From Heracleum sosnowskyi (taxonomy: Eukaryota; Streptophyta; Magnoliopsida; Apiales; Apiaceae), in the NCBI GenBank assembly GCA_030848705.1, contig CM061244.1, forward strand, positions 49,021,190 through 49,085,189: a stretch of 64,000 nt of DNA, read 5' to 3'. The notes below the pieces were generated by a model that saw only the letters and a list, made by a program, of their open reading frames with translations, made no database searches and was not told the origin of the DNA. Within the stretch, counting starts at the first letter, position 1. Each line of letters begins with the position of its first letter. A program made the position numbers and the translations under genes. Below are positions 1-9,667 of this stretch, piece after piece.

Positions 1-170
1 TTAATAATTATAATATTGTTATTTTATTTTATTAAATAGAACTGTTCGTGATATTTTTGGAAAATGAGAGGTTTTATTTAGGAAAAATAGAAAATTAGAA
101 ATTTTAGTTAGAAAATATAAAAAATGATATACACTTTGGCTAAAAATGGTAATGGGTTAGTTATTAGCAA
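1..170. repeat. Helitron-type AT-rich repeat, left flank of S1
   Basis: No gene is visible. The stretch contains one copy of a recurring phrase (GTGATATTTTTGGAAAATGAG followed by GGTTTTA and GGAAAAATAGAAAA) that recurs at 13350, 14900-15480, 20740 and 21500-21950. It is the left half of a repeat that S1 split: its last five bases, AGCAA (166-170), are repeated immediately after the far end of S1 at 13311-13315. Confidence 0.7.
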
Positions 171-1490
171 TGTTAGGTCCTGATAAGTTTGTAGAAGGGG
201 GGTTGAATACAAACTATACCGTTTTATCGAAATTTGTTCGTTTAAGATTAAACAATTTAGAACAAATTAATGCGGAATAAAAACTGAACAATATTCAAGT
301 TAAATAGAAACTCTATTAAACTTGAGGAGTGTTACAACTTTGATCACTGATTACAAAGAACTTAATAAAACAAATCTAGAATAAATTCGACATGAATTTA
401 TCTATTTTTGTAATAAGAAGGATCGAATACTAAAAAGTAGTTCGATATAAAATCTAGGGATTATGATCGGCTAGAAAGCTAAAGCAGTACAAGTGAAATG
501 ATTCTTATGGATTTAATGTTAAAAACAAATCAAGAATTAATTCACTGGCAGAATTAATGGCTTTGCTGTTTTAAAGAAATGAAGACAGTCGAATGAGTTT
601 TGATATTGAATGCTCTGTGTTCTTTCTTCTGTGTTGTAATAATCTGATTGTAAAGTCTCCTGCCTTGCATTAATACCTTTGCTTTTCTTTAATCAACCCA
701 CGTGCAAATCCACTTGACAGTTCTGAATTTGTACTAGGAAGACTAGCAGAAAAACTATCATTTTGGCCTTGGAAGACTCTCGGGAAGACTAGGAATGGCT
801 TAGGAAGACTTTCGGGAAAACTAGGGATTGGCCTAGGAAGACTTTCGGGAAGACTCACCTGTGAGTCTTCCTAGCTTAAAAAACTAAGTCTTCCTAGTTC
901 AATCCTAAGTCTTCCTAGTTCAATTTCATTCTAATTTAAATAATTAATTAAATAAATTATGTATTAAATTAATTCTTCACAGAATTAAATTAATAAATAA
1001 TATACTTAATAATACTAATTATTTATAAGAGAATAAATAGAATTAGTTGACTTCTTAAACAATTCCAGAATCACTTAAAACTTAGATAATAAACAAACAC
1101 AATAGTACGTTGACACTCGATGCACTGTCTGGTTCATGAGTGACTAACGACAATGTCTGTTCTTTATCTATTTAACTTTAAGCAGTGATTCACTACCTTC
1201 TCATTCAAGAACTCCGTAATCAGTATCTTTTTCTGTCACCACTTGAAATCTCTGTCACTTTAATAAATCCACTGAGCTTGAATACTTCATTGAGGCTTGA
1301 TCAATAAATTGAGCTTCTTTCAATGTAGAATCACTTCAAGTCTGTAGATGACTTTAATCTTCATTCTTTGACAGATATAATCTTCTGAGATTCCTGTGAC
1401 AATTGATTTTTATTATTTACTTATTACATCTTAATTAAAGTTGAGTAGAATCCTCGGTGTTTACAAATAGGACTAGACATATGCCTTTCA
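171..1490 (-). repeat. S1 3' LTR
   Basis: On the minus strand the LTR runs from TGAAAGGCATATG (1490 side) to CCTAACA (171 side), with TG and CA ends. It matches 11990-13310 almost exactly; I see differences near 286 (one missing A), 444 and 469. Bases 737-915 hold six exact copies of GGAAGACT and three of its complement, including an 11-base-pair perfect palindrome at 848-871. The 62-codon frame inside (670-858) is only a by-product of these repeats. Confidence 0.95.
848..871. repeat. Perfect hairpin palindrome in S1 LTR
   Basis: GGAAGACTCAC (848-858), two bases CT, then its exact reverse complement (861-871). It lies in the middle of a cluster of GGAAGACT direct copies (737, 771, 783, 803, 837, 848) and inverted copies AGTCTTCC (864, 887, 908). 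The same hairpin is present in the other LTR around 12668-12691. A structural or protein-binding role is inference. Confidence 0.85.
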
Positions 1491-1503
1491 ATCTCCCCCT
1501 ATT
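1491..1503 (-). other. S1 polypurine tract
   Basis: On the minus strand the bases just before the 3' LTR read AAATAGGGGGAGAT, a purine run directly abutting the LTR start TGAAAGG. This is the standard primer site for plus-strand cDNA synthesis in LTR retrotransposons. About 240 bases of non-coding DNA separate it from the end of the third open frame. Confidence 0.85.
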
Positions 1504-1744
1504 TGTTTGTTAGACAATAACAACCAAATACTCTAGAGGATAACTCAACTAAAACAAGAAAAGATAAGACTTTTAAGAGCCAAGCAAATAATAAAAAGTT
1601 CTGGATTAAATATAACAAATTCCAGATTCAAACAGTAAAGATAAATACAAGATAGATGTTCCTCTAGACTGAACATATGAATACATTTATCCTATCTTGA
1701 ATCACCTAAGCTCTAAACATTTAATATTTACAAACAGAGCTTCT

Positions 1745-4700
1745 TCAAATTTCAGACTCAATCATCTCTCCTTCTTCAAGTGCTTCAAGCAAATCCTTGT
1801 CCAGAACACGATCAGATTCAGAAGTAATGCCACTAGGTCTGACAAGTTGAGTTGTGACTTTCTTCAGCCTATTCTTCATTTGATGATATCTTTTGATATT
1901 TGCTATGCAATAGTCTTGAATCAAATCAGCAACTTCTGTCTTCTCTTGTGTAGCAAATCCTGAAGTCCTCAACATGTTCTCCAAGTAGACAAGATGCTTG
2001 GCAGGAAAATCCTTCAGAGATATTGGATCCACACCACAAGTCTGAAGTGCCCTTCCTTTAAAAAATTTTACTTCATAAGGCACTTCCACCACTTGTGGAC
2101 TAGCTTTCATTGCAAAGTCTCTTAGCTGATCATGCAACAGCTCAGCTAATGGAGAAGTTCTTTTTACCTTGCACATGAAGACCCATAGTTCAGAGAGAGT
2201 TCTGCTTTCCAGAAGATTGAGAGACACTAAGAAAGTTCCCTCATTATGAGTATAAACATAGATCTTCAACTCCTCTCTAACTCTGTCATATCCAGTTGTG
2301 ATCCTTGAAATCTCTGCATGAAGAGCTTTCATATATACTGTGTTGTCTGGATTGACCTTCTTGTATCTTTCCAACATGCTAAAAAACTTTCCATCATTAT
2401 CTGACCCTATTGAATGTGAAAACATCTCTCTAGCTCTATCCCATTCTTCTCCAAGCTTCAGCCTCACATATAACTTCCTGTCCTTGACCTTTATATCATG
2501 AAGCCGTTGCTTTTCTTGATGTTCAGCTTTTTGGATAACTAGATGCTTTGAAATGATGTCAGAAACTTTAGCATTTTCCTCCTCTCTTCTCTTCAGATCA
2601 GCTTTCTGTCTTAACAGCTCAGCTTCAAAGGCAGGATCCACTTCAGGTTCATCTTCCCAGTCAGCATAGTCAGCCTCTCCTTCAACCTCCACTTCACCAA
2701 AGATATCTTCAGGGTTTTCTTCAGATTCAATATTGTCAAACTCTCCCTGTTCACCTTGATAGTAGTCAGCATCAGAAAAAGTTAACCTCTGCTTCCCTTT
2801 GTCCTTTACAGAAACAGAACCTCCAGCTTCTCCTTCTCTTTGTTTCTCCACATTCTCCCCCTTAGTTGAGGAATCCTCTACAGTTTGAGCTGTGGAAGCC
2901 CTAGGATTCACCTCAGATGTTCTCCTTATCTCTCCTCTATCTCCTCTTTCATTAGCATCATCCTCATCCTCATCATCTCCCTCAAAGAAAATTCTTTGCT
3001 CTGCAGTAGGTTGATGTGAATTCTTGATCATATTATACAAGTGCTTCATACCTTCATTCAGATGCTCCATTCCTCCTTCTATCCTGAAAATCCTTTCTTC
3101 ATTAAACTTTTGATTTTCATCAGCTGTTTGCAGAATAAAGTCCACCTTGGTAGAAATGGTAGCTATCTCCCTGACACTCTCTGATATTTGAGCATTTGAC
3201 ATTGTAAGATCAGAGATGTCTGAAGCCACCAGTACTTGAGATTGTTGGATTGAATTAAGCTTCGGGAGGAGATTATTCTTCAATCCTTGTAGGTCATCTT
3301 TCACAGTACCCAGCTGATTTGATACAGAGGTGGTAGATTGTGCAACCACTTGTGCTTTTAGAATTGTGTTTTCAGCCTGGGTCTCTTGCAACTTCTTCTG
3401 TAGATCAGCTAGCTGTTTTAACAAAGCAGTGTTTGTGTCAGTGTGTGCACTCACTTCAATTGCTCTCAGTGGTGTTTCACTCAACTCACGTGCTTGTGTT
3501 TCACTCGGTGTTTGACTCATATCTCTCACCACTAACTGTCTGTCTAGATTCTCAGTGGATGTACCTGTAGGAAAAATCACCCTAGCCCCTTCAAGAGAGG
3601 TCAGTGGTGGTGCAATGGGAGTTCGCGAATCCCAATCCCCAATGAATTCCAAATCAGATTGAATTTGAAACTGAATTGCTTCAGTGTTGGATTCATTAGG
3701 TTGCCTTCCACTTTCTCCAGTAAAAACTGCGAGTGGAAAATCCCTTAAGGGAGCCAGAGATGTTCCCTCTGGGAGGGGAGAAAATGATTCTATTTGAGTT
3801 GGCGAAGAATCAGATTTTCCCTCAGATGCCTGTGAAGGCACTTCTACCGTAACTATGGTAGGCACTGTTTCAAAGTCAAAAGTAAAGTGCTCTCCTGGCA
3901 TGGTGTCCTGAGTGTCATCTATATGGATATCTTCTCCCATTGTGAGTAATGGGAGTGTGCTTGACTCAGTACAAGATGCCATGGCCCTATGGCGAATTTC
4001 AATAGATCCACCCTGTTGAGAGGATGTCTCCAGAGACTGTGTAGTGGCCATATCAATGTCCATATCCTTTTGAGAGGATACAGATGGGCTAACAGTTGTC
4101 TCCCTATAGGTTTTTCTTTTCTTTAAGGGTGGAGACAGAGCTGTGGGAACACTCATTTCAGCTATATCACTAACATTTCTTGAACTGGTTTGTACATTAG
4201 GCTCAGGTGGTGTTTCAGGAGTGTTTGACTCTCTGTTTGGCTCTATGACCTGGGTCAGAGACTGTGGATCTACAATCTCTGGGTCAGCCCTAACAACCAC
4301 TTGGGTTTCAATTGAAGTACCAGAAGAAGAACCAAGGTTAGGAATAACTACCTGCAGTGGTACTGGATGTGGTTCGGGAACTTGTTCACCAAAGATAGGA
4401 AGATTAATGAATTGTCTCATGAATGGTGAAACAAGAACAGGTATGGTGGTAAATTTGGATGAGACATCAAGTCTGGTGTAGAATTTGGTGTCTGTGGTTG
4501 GAGAGGTTTCAAATCTAGCTTCTCGAAACAGTTCTACCTGCTCAGCAGTGAGAAGATGATTAATGATAAGAGTTAGAAAGCGAGGGTACCAACACCTTAC
4601 TTTCACACCATTATCAGAATCTCTCCTAGAGTGAGCAAGCCTGTTGAGCAAAAGGTTCCACAGAATCTCAGCAAAGTTCAATCTACGACCAAATACTATA

Positions 4701-5197
4701 GCATAGGCAATGTATTGATTAAGACTGGTAATGCAATGAAAGTTTGTTTTTGTGCAAATACCAAATACCCTAGCTATAGTATCAAAGAACAGATCCCATT
4801 CCCTTACAACAAAAGTTTTTGACAATTTTACCATTTGAAAGGGACCCTGATAATGAATATTCACAAAGAACTGTGTTAACTCATCATCAGTGGGTAATGG
4901 ATCAAACCTGTCCTTTGGAAAATGCAACACATCACAAAATAAATCAAAAGTAACTGTATATTGCTGGTTGAGAATATTGAAAGTAAAAGATTTTGAATCT
5001 CCAACAATAACAGCACTTGAACACAACATCCGTAATGGATCAATTTTCAGAAGTGCATTAGCACAAATAGCATAACTAACACAAGTATTGCTATTTAAAA
5101 ATTGAATCCATGGTCTAAAACGTTCCACCTTACACCTAGCCGGATCAAAATACCCAACAAAATTATTTAAAACTAATTCAAAATTATTAGGATCCAT
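1745..5197 (-). CDS. S1 third open frame (ORF3), accessory protein of unknown function
   Basis: An uninterrupted 1150-codon frame lies between pol and the 3' LTR, the position that earned Sirevirus frames the label env-like. Visible layout: a conserved domain at about residues 1-250 containing REWDLFFDTIARVFG (near 132); a Pro/Glu/Ser/Thr-rich disordered stretch; a basic patch LKKRKTYRE near 360; a Gln-rich coiled coil near 590-720; an acidic stretch near 820-900 (DEDEDD, EVEVEGEADYADWEDEPE); and a conserved C-terminal region of about 220 residues. I see no signal peptide and no hydrophobic membrane segment, so an envelope role is not supported. The S2 frame at 56952-60473 has the same layout and recognisable sequence similarity at both ends. 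A broken copy is at 32285-34409 and a C-terminal fragment at 19352-19525. The ATG was chosen because it begins the conserved MDP-x-FELVL start shared with the S3 copy. Function is unknown. Confidence 0.85.
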   Translation of the reverse strand: MDPNNFELVLNNFVGYFDPARCKVERFRPWIQFLNSNTCVSYAICANALLKIDPLRMLCSSAVIVGDSKSFTFNILNQQYTVTFDLFCDVLHFPKDRFDPLPTDDELTQFFVNIHYQGPFQMVKLSKTFVVREWDLFFDTIARVFGICTKTNFHCITSLNQYIAYAIVFGRRLNFAEILWNLLLNRLAHSRRDSDNGVKVRCWYPRFLTLIINHLLTAEQVELFREARFETSPTTDTKFYTRLDVSSKFTTIPVLVSPFMRQFINLPIFGEQVPEPHPVPLQVVIPNLGSSSGTSIETQVVVRADPEIVDPQSLTQVIEPNRESNTPETPPEPNVQTSSRNVSDIAEMSVPTALSPPLKKRKTYRETTVSPSVSSQKDMDIDMATTQSLETSSQQGGSIEIRHRAMASCTESSTLPLLTMGEDIHIDDTQDTMPGEHFTFDFETVPTIVTVEVPSQASEGKSDSSPTQIESFSPLPEGTSLAPLRDFPLAVFTGESGRQPNESNTEAIQFQIQSDLEFIGDWDSRTPIAPPLTSLEGARVIFPTGTSTENLDRQLVVRDMSQTPSETQARELSETPLRAIEVSAHTDTNTALLKQLADLQKKLQETQAENTILKAQVVAQSTTSVSNQLGTVKDDLQGLKNNLLPKLNSIQQSQVLVASDISDLTMSNAQISESVREIATISTKVDFILQTADENQKFNEERIFRIEGGMEHLNEGMKHLYNMIKNSHQPTAEQRIFFEGDDEDEDDANERGDRGEIRRTSEVNPRASTAQTVEDSSTKGENVEKQREGEAGGSVSVKDKGKQRLTFSDADYYQGEQGEFDNIESEENPEDIFGEVEVEGEADYADWEDEPEVDPAFEAELLRQKADLKRREEENAKVSDIISKHLVIQKAEHQEKQRLHDIKVKDRKLYVRLKLGEEWDRAREMFSHSIGSDNDGKFFSMLERYKKVNPDNTVYMKALHAEISRITTGYDRVREELKIYVYTHNEGTFLVSLNLLESRTLSELWVFMCKVKRTSPLAELLHDQLRDFAMKASPQVVEVPYEVKFFKGRALQTCGVDPISLKDFPAKHLVYLENMLRTSGFATQEKTEVADLIQDYCIANIKRYHQMKNRLKKVTTQLVRPSGITSESDRVLDKDLLEALEEGEMIESEI

Positions 5198-6391
5198 TTT
5201 AAATAAAACAATAAAATTTTAATTAATTTAAATAAAAATAAAATTTTAGGGATTTTTAGAATTAATTAAAATTACTAAAATCCACAAAATTAAATTTTAT
5301 CAAAATTAATTAATTCTCAAATTTTAGATCCTAAAAATTCGAACTATACTTGAAAAACAGAATTGAATTGGGCAAATGAATCTCAAACACACACACACGG
5401 TTACTATGATTACAAAAACAGTAAGAACCACTTAGCAAATCAACAACAAATAAGTCGAATGGTTTTTCAAGAAAAGTGAAAATTTTAACAGCACTTCGAC
5501 TTAAAAGCTTGATTTTGACAGAAAAGAACTGATTTGCTAAGTAATGACTTGAGCAAGTTTGGTTTTTGAATCACAGTTAACTGCAACAATCAGAGTATTC
5601 GAAAAGGGGTTTTTTTTTTTAAAAACTGATAAGGAAATGCGTATGAACTTTGTGTGCAGTGTATGTATATATATATAAGAGACAAAATAACTGTAAAAAG
5701 AAAAGAAACTGAACGGGTTTTTATTTAAATTTGTATTGGGAAGACAATCGGGAAGACTTAGGATAGTCTTCCTAATACAAATTAGAAAGTCTTCCGTAAA
5801 ATAATAAAAGAAAATGCTAAAAATAAAACTAATTAAATTAAGTCTTCCCGATAGTCTTCCTAGTTCAAAAACTGGGAAGACTTCGAAAAAGACTTAAAAT
5901 AAAAAAGGAAAAAACAAAAAACAAAATGACAATTTACATTGTTTTCCCGGTAGTCTTCCTAGTGTAAAACTGGGAAGACTTACCAAAAAATTCAGAATAA
6001 AATCCGAATATTTACAGAATAGTGCAGAATTAATATAAAAATGCATGAAAAATATTTAAAAACCTAGAAAAATTCACAGAAAATTCCATAAATCCTAGAA
6101 AAATATGCAGAATATTATAAAAATGCATAAAATTAATATAAACTTGCAGAAAAATTCAAACAACAATATTTACAATCTGAAAAATACCTAAATAATTCTA
6201 AATAAATATATTTTCAATAAAAATACATTTCTCTACTTAAAAAATATGAGAAAAATATTTTTAAAGAAAATAAAATATTTAGAGCTATTTAAATACACAA
6301 GCATGTACTATTAAATGAGAATTGACAGTGAATATCATTTAAATGACAAGAGAAAATGAATTTTTAAAGAACAAACATGACAGAGATATTG
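5198..6391 (-). other. S1 spacer between pol and ORF3
   Basis: No open frame of note. Reading on the minus strand, the spacer holds a cluster of the octamer GGAAGACT and its complement at 5740-5985 (three direct, five inverted), which also fills part of the LTR. It is followed by a TATA-like alternating tract at 5666-5676, then about 470 bases resembling an untranslated leader up to the ORF3 ATG. S3 preserves the same order at 34437-35629. Confidence 0.7.
5666..5676 (-). promoter_or_regulatory. TATA-like tract upstream of S1 ORF3
   Basis: On the minus strand the sequence reads CTTATATATATATAC, about 470 bases before the ORF3 ATG. A longer TA tract sits at the same place in S3 (34882-34914) and one ending in TATAAAGGGG lies in S2 (56174-56198). 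Position is conserved, but simple TA repeats are common in this DNA, so promoter activity is inference. Confidence 0.35.
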
Positions 6392-9300
6392 TTAATCACT
6401 AAGACTGTTTAACATACCCAATTTACCAACTAACTTGATAAATGTGGATTCATCAACAGATTTAGTGAATATATCTGCAGTCTGTTCTTCTGTGGGTACA
6501 AAGTGTAACTCCACAGTTCCATTCATGACATGCTCTCTGATAAAATGATACCTGATATCAATGTGCTTCGTTCTCGAGTGCTGCACAGGGTTGTTGGAGA
6601 TTGCTATGGCACTTGTATTATCACAAAATATGGGGATTTTGTCTAATGCAAAGCCATAGTCCTTTAATTGATTCCGTATCCATAAGATCTGAGCACAACA
6701 GCTTCCAGCAACAATATATTCAGCTTCTGCTGTTGAATTGGAAACTGTTTGCTGTTTCTTGCTATACCAGGAAATCAACCTACCTCCTAGGAATTGACAA
6801 CTCCCAGAGGTACTCTTTCTATCCACAACACTACCTGCATAATCAGAATCTGTATATCCAACAAGATTAAAACCAGAATCTTTAGGGTACCAGATACCTA
6901 GATTAGGTGTACCCTTAAGATATCTCAAGATTCTTTTCACAGCAACGAGATGAACATCTCTAGGGTCCGCTTGGAACCTTGCACACAAGCATGTAGCATA
7001 CATAATATCTGGTCTACTAGCAGTAAGATAGAGTAAAGAGCCAATCATACCTCTGTAGCTTGTAACATCTACCTTGATAGATTTGTCAGAAGCTCCAAGT
7101 TTGATGGCTGTTGAAGATGGAGTCCTTGCTGATGCTGAATCCTCCATGTGATACTTCTTGAGGAGTTCTTTGAGATACTTGGATTGACAAATAAATATAC
7201 CATTTGACCTTTGACTTACTTGCAATCCAAGAAAGAACTTCAGCTCACCCATCATACTCATTTCAAACTTACTCTGCATAAGTTCAGCAAATCTCTTACA
7301 GAGATTATCATTAGTAGACCCAAATATGATGTCATCCACATAGACTTGGACTAATATCATATCATTTTTGTGTTTCTTTGAAAAAAGAGTTTTGTCTATG
7401 ATACCTCTAACAAAACCATTTTCTAAAAGAAAACCAGAGAGAGTGTCATACCATTTTCTTGGGGCTTGTTTGAGACCATAGATAGCCTTGAAGAGAAAGT
7501 ACACAAAGTCCAGCAGCTCCTGATTTTCAAAGCCAGGGGGCTGTTCCACATACACTTCTTCATCAAGTTCACCATTCAGGAATGCACTCTTAACATCCAT
7601 TTGATAGACTTTAAAATTGGAATAAGCAGCAAATGCTAAGAACATCCTGATGGCCTCAAGTCTAGCCACTGGTGCATAGGTTTCATCATAGTCAATGCCT
7701 TCAGCTTGAGAATACCCTTGTACAACCAGTCTTGCCTTGTTCCTTGTAACAATGCCATCCTCATCTAGCTTGTTCCTGTATACCCATCTTGTACCAACTA
7801 CTTTCTTGTTCTTTGGCCTGGGTACCAGCTTCCAGACTTGCTGTTGTTCAAATTGATTGAGTTCATCTTGCATAGCAATCACCCAATCTGGATCAGTCAG
7901 TGCTTCCTCAGTTTTCTTTGGCTCCATTTTAGATAGAAATGCTGAGAAAAGACATTCATTCTGAGAAGCTCTTCTAGTTTTAACTCCAACATCTGGATCA
8001 CCAATGATCAGCTCAAAAGGATGAGCTCTATTCCAAACAGTATGTCTTGGAAGATTTGATCTTGATGATTCGCCTTGAAATTCACTTTGATGTTGTGAGT
8101 GACTAGTTGATCCTTCATTTGCTCCCCCTGAGTTGTTGCCTGTTTGCCTTGATGATTCTTCTCCAGTGTTGGTGGTATCTCCATTGTTACCAGTGTTTCC
8201 ACCACCATCACCATGATCATTATCATCATTGTTATTATCATCACCAGCAATAACTTCAGGTGGGTCTTCATCATCTGATTCTGAGTCTGGCAAGTTATCA
8301 AACTTCAGCTTTTCAGATGAGTCTTCTTTTTGGATACTGGGGAACTTAGTGTCATCAAAGGTAACATTGACACTTTCCTTTACTGTGTGACTGCCAACCA
8401 CATAGACCCTGTAAGATCTTCTGGAATATCCAACAAAAATAGCTTCTTGTGCCTTTGCATCAAACTTGCCACGTTTAACATTGTCATCTATAAGCACAAA
8501 GCATTTTGCTCCAAATACATGAAAGTACTTGACAGTTGGTTTCTTGTTGTTCATGATCTCATACGGAGTCTTCATTAAGTCCTTGTTGATTAAAGTTCGA
8601 TTCTGAGTATAACAAGCGGTATTCGCTGCTTCAGCCCAAAAGTACGTTGGAAGATTGGACTCACTTAACATAGTCCTTGCAGCTTCAATCAATGTACGAT
8701 TCTTTCTTTCCACTACTCCATTTTGTTGAGGAGTTCTAGGGGCAGAATACTGTCTTGTTATTCCTTTATCAGCACAAAAGTCATTTAGAATGGCATTCTT
8801 GAATTCAGTACCATTATCTGACCTTATGGCTCTAACAGGGAATCTAGAATCCAGCTCAATCAACTTCACATGGCCAATCACCAGGAATGGGGTCTCATCC
8901 TTGGAATGTAGGAATAAAACCCATGTATATTTTGAATAGTCATCAAAAATCACAAGTGCATATTGTTTCTTTGACATGGACATCACATTAACTGGACCAA
9001 ACAAATCCATGTGCAGTAGCTGAAGAGGTTCAGTTATTGATGATGTGTCAGTGCCCTTGTGAGAAGCTTTCTTTGACTTTCCCTTCTGACATGCCTCACA
9101 CAGTCCTTCCTGTGTAAATTCCATCTGAGGCAAACCTCTAACTAATTCCCTCTTGACTAAAGAGTTCATAGTTTTGAAGTTAAGGTGAGACATCTTCTTG
9201 TGCCATAGCCAACTATCATCTGATGAAGCTTTAGCATAAAAACAATTAACTTCATCTTTGAATCCCGAGTTCAGATCAGCTATGAACAAGTCACCTTTCC

Positions 9301-9667
9301 TTACTCCTTGAAGAGCAGGTTTTCCATTCTTCTTGTGAGTGATCTGACACTTCTCTCTTTCAAAGGAAACAGCATATCCTCTGTCACAGAACTGACTGAT
9401 GCTGAGAAGATTGAACGTCAGACCTTCCACAAATGAAACATCTTCAATGATAACATTTCCGTACTTCAAACAGCCATATCCTTTCGTAACACCCTTGCTG
9501 TTATCTCCAAAGGTAACTACTGGGCCAGCTTTCACAACCACATCTGATAGCAGGGCTCTATCTCCGGTCATATGCCTTGAACAACCACTGTCCAGAATCC
9601 ACATAACTCGGTTTACCTGTTTAACTCCCTGCAATATCAGATTGATTAGTCCTTCTTCGGAGCCCAA
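6392..9667 (-). CDS. S1 pol polyprotein: protease, integrase, reverse transcriptase, RNase H
   Basis: An intact frame of 1091 codons. Protease active site LDSGC is at about residue 26. The integrase has its His/Cys zinc-binding region (WHKKMSHLN ... CEACQKGK) and catalytic core marked by HMDLFGPV (near 216), RSDNGTEF (near 282) and GVVERKNRT (Glu near 318). Reverse transcriptase includes WVYRNK, QMDVKSAFLNG, YGLKQAPRKWY and the catalytic YVDDIIFGS (near 774). RNase H shows GYTDSDYAG (near 939), AEAEY and CDNTSAIAI. All catalytic residues I can check are present. There is no ATG before the protease: the frame opens at a TTG and overlaps the end of gag by 22 bases in the -1 frame. The sequence TTGCAGGG lies just inside this frame, as in S2. 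Confidence 0.93.
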   Translation of the reverse strand: MGSEEGLINLILQGVKQVNRVMWILDSGCSRHMTGDRALLSDVVVKAGPVVTFGDNSKGVTKGYGCLKYGNVIIEDVSFVEGLTFNLLSISQFCDRGYAVSFEREKCQITHKKNGKPALQGVRKGDLFIADLNSGFKDEVNCFYAKASSDDSWLWHKKMSHLNFKTMNSLVKRELVRGLPQMEFTQEGLCEACQKGKSKKASHKGTDTSSITEPLQLLHMDLFGPVNVMSMSKKQYALVIFDDYSKYTWVLFLHSKDETPFLVIGHVKLIELDSRFPVRAIRSDNGTEFKNAILNDFCADKGITRQYSAPRTPQQNGVVERKNRTLIEAARTMLSESNLPTYFWAEAANTACYTQNRTLINKDLMKTPYEIMNNKKPTVKYFHVFGAKCFVLIDDNVKRGKFDAKAQEAIFVGYSRRSYRVYVVGSHTVKESVNVTFDDTKFPSIQKEDSSEKLKFDNLPDSESDDEDPPEVIAGDDNNNDDNDHGDGGGNTGNNGDTTNTGEESSRQTGNNSGGANEGSTSHSQHQSEFQGESSRSNLPRHTVWNRAHPFELIIGDPDVGVKTRRASQNECLFSAFLSKMEPKKTEEALTDPDWVIAMQDELNQFEQQQVWKLVPRPKNKKVVGTRWVYRNKLDEDGIVTRNKARLVVQGYSQAEGIDYDETYAPVARLEAIRMFLAFAAYSNFKVYQMDVKSAFLNGELDEEVYVEQPPGFENQELLDFVYFLFKAIYGLKQAPRKWYDTLSGFLLENGFVRGIIDKTLFSKKHKNDMILVQVYVDDIIFGSTNDNLCKRFAELMQSKFEMSMMGELKFFLGLQVSQRSNGIFICQSKYLKELLKKYHMEDSASARTPSSTAIKLGASDKSIKVDVTSYRGMIGSLLYLTASRPDIMYATCLCARFQADPRDVHLVAVKRILRYLKGTPNLGIWYPKDSGFNLVGYTDSDYAGSVVDRKSTSGSCQFLGGRLISWYSKKQQTVSNSTAEAEYIVAGSCCAQILWIRNQLKDYGFALDKIPIFCDNTSAIAISNNPVQHSRTKHIDIRYHFIREHVMNGTVELHFVPTEEQTADIFTKSVDESTFIKLVGKLGMLNSLSD

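Noticed and set aside
670..858. A 62-codon frame found identically at 670-858 and 12490-12678
   Set aside because: It lies inside the S1 LTRs and its repeats of Ser-Leu-Pro are the translated GGAAGACT motif; identity only reflects the LTR pair.
1745..5197. Calling the third frame of S1 and S2 an envelope gene
   Set aside because: Only the position supports it. I see no signal peptide, membrane segment or cleavage-site context in either protein; basic clusters and coiled coils point elsewhere.
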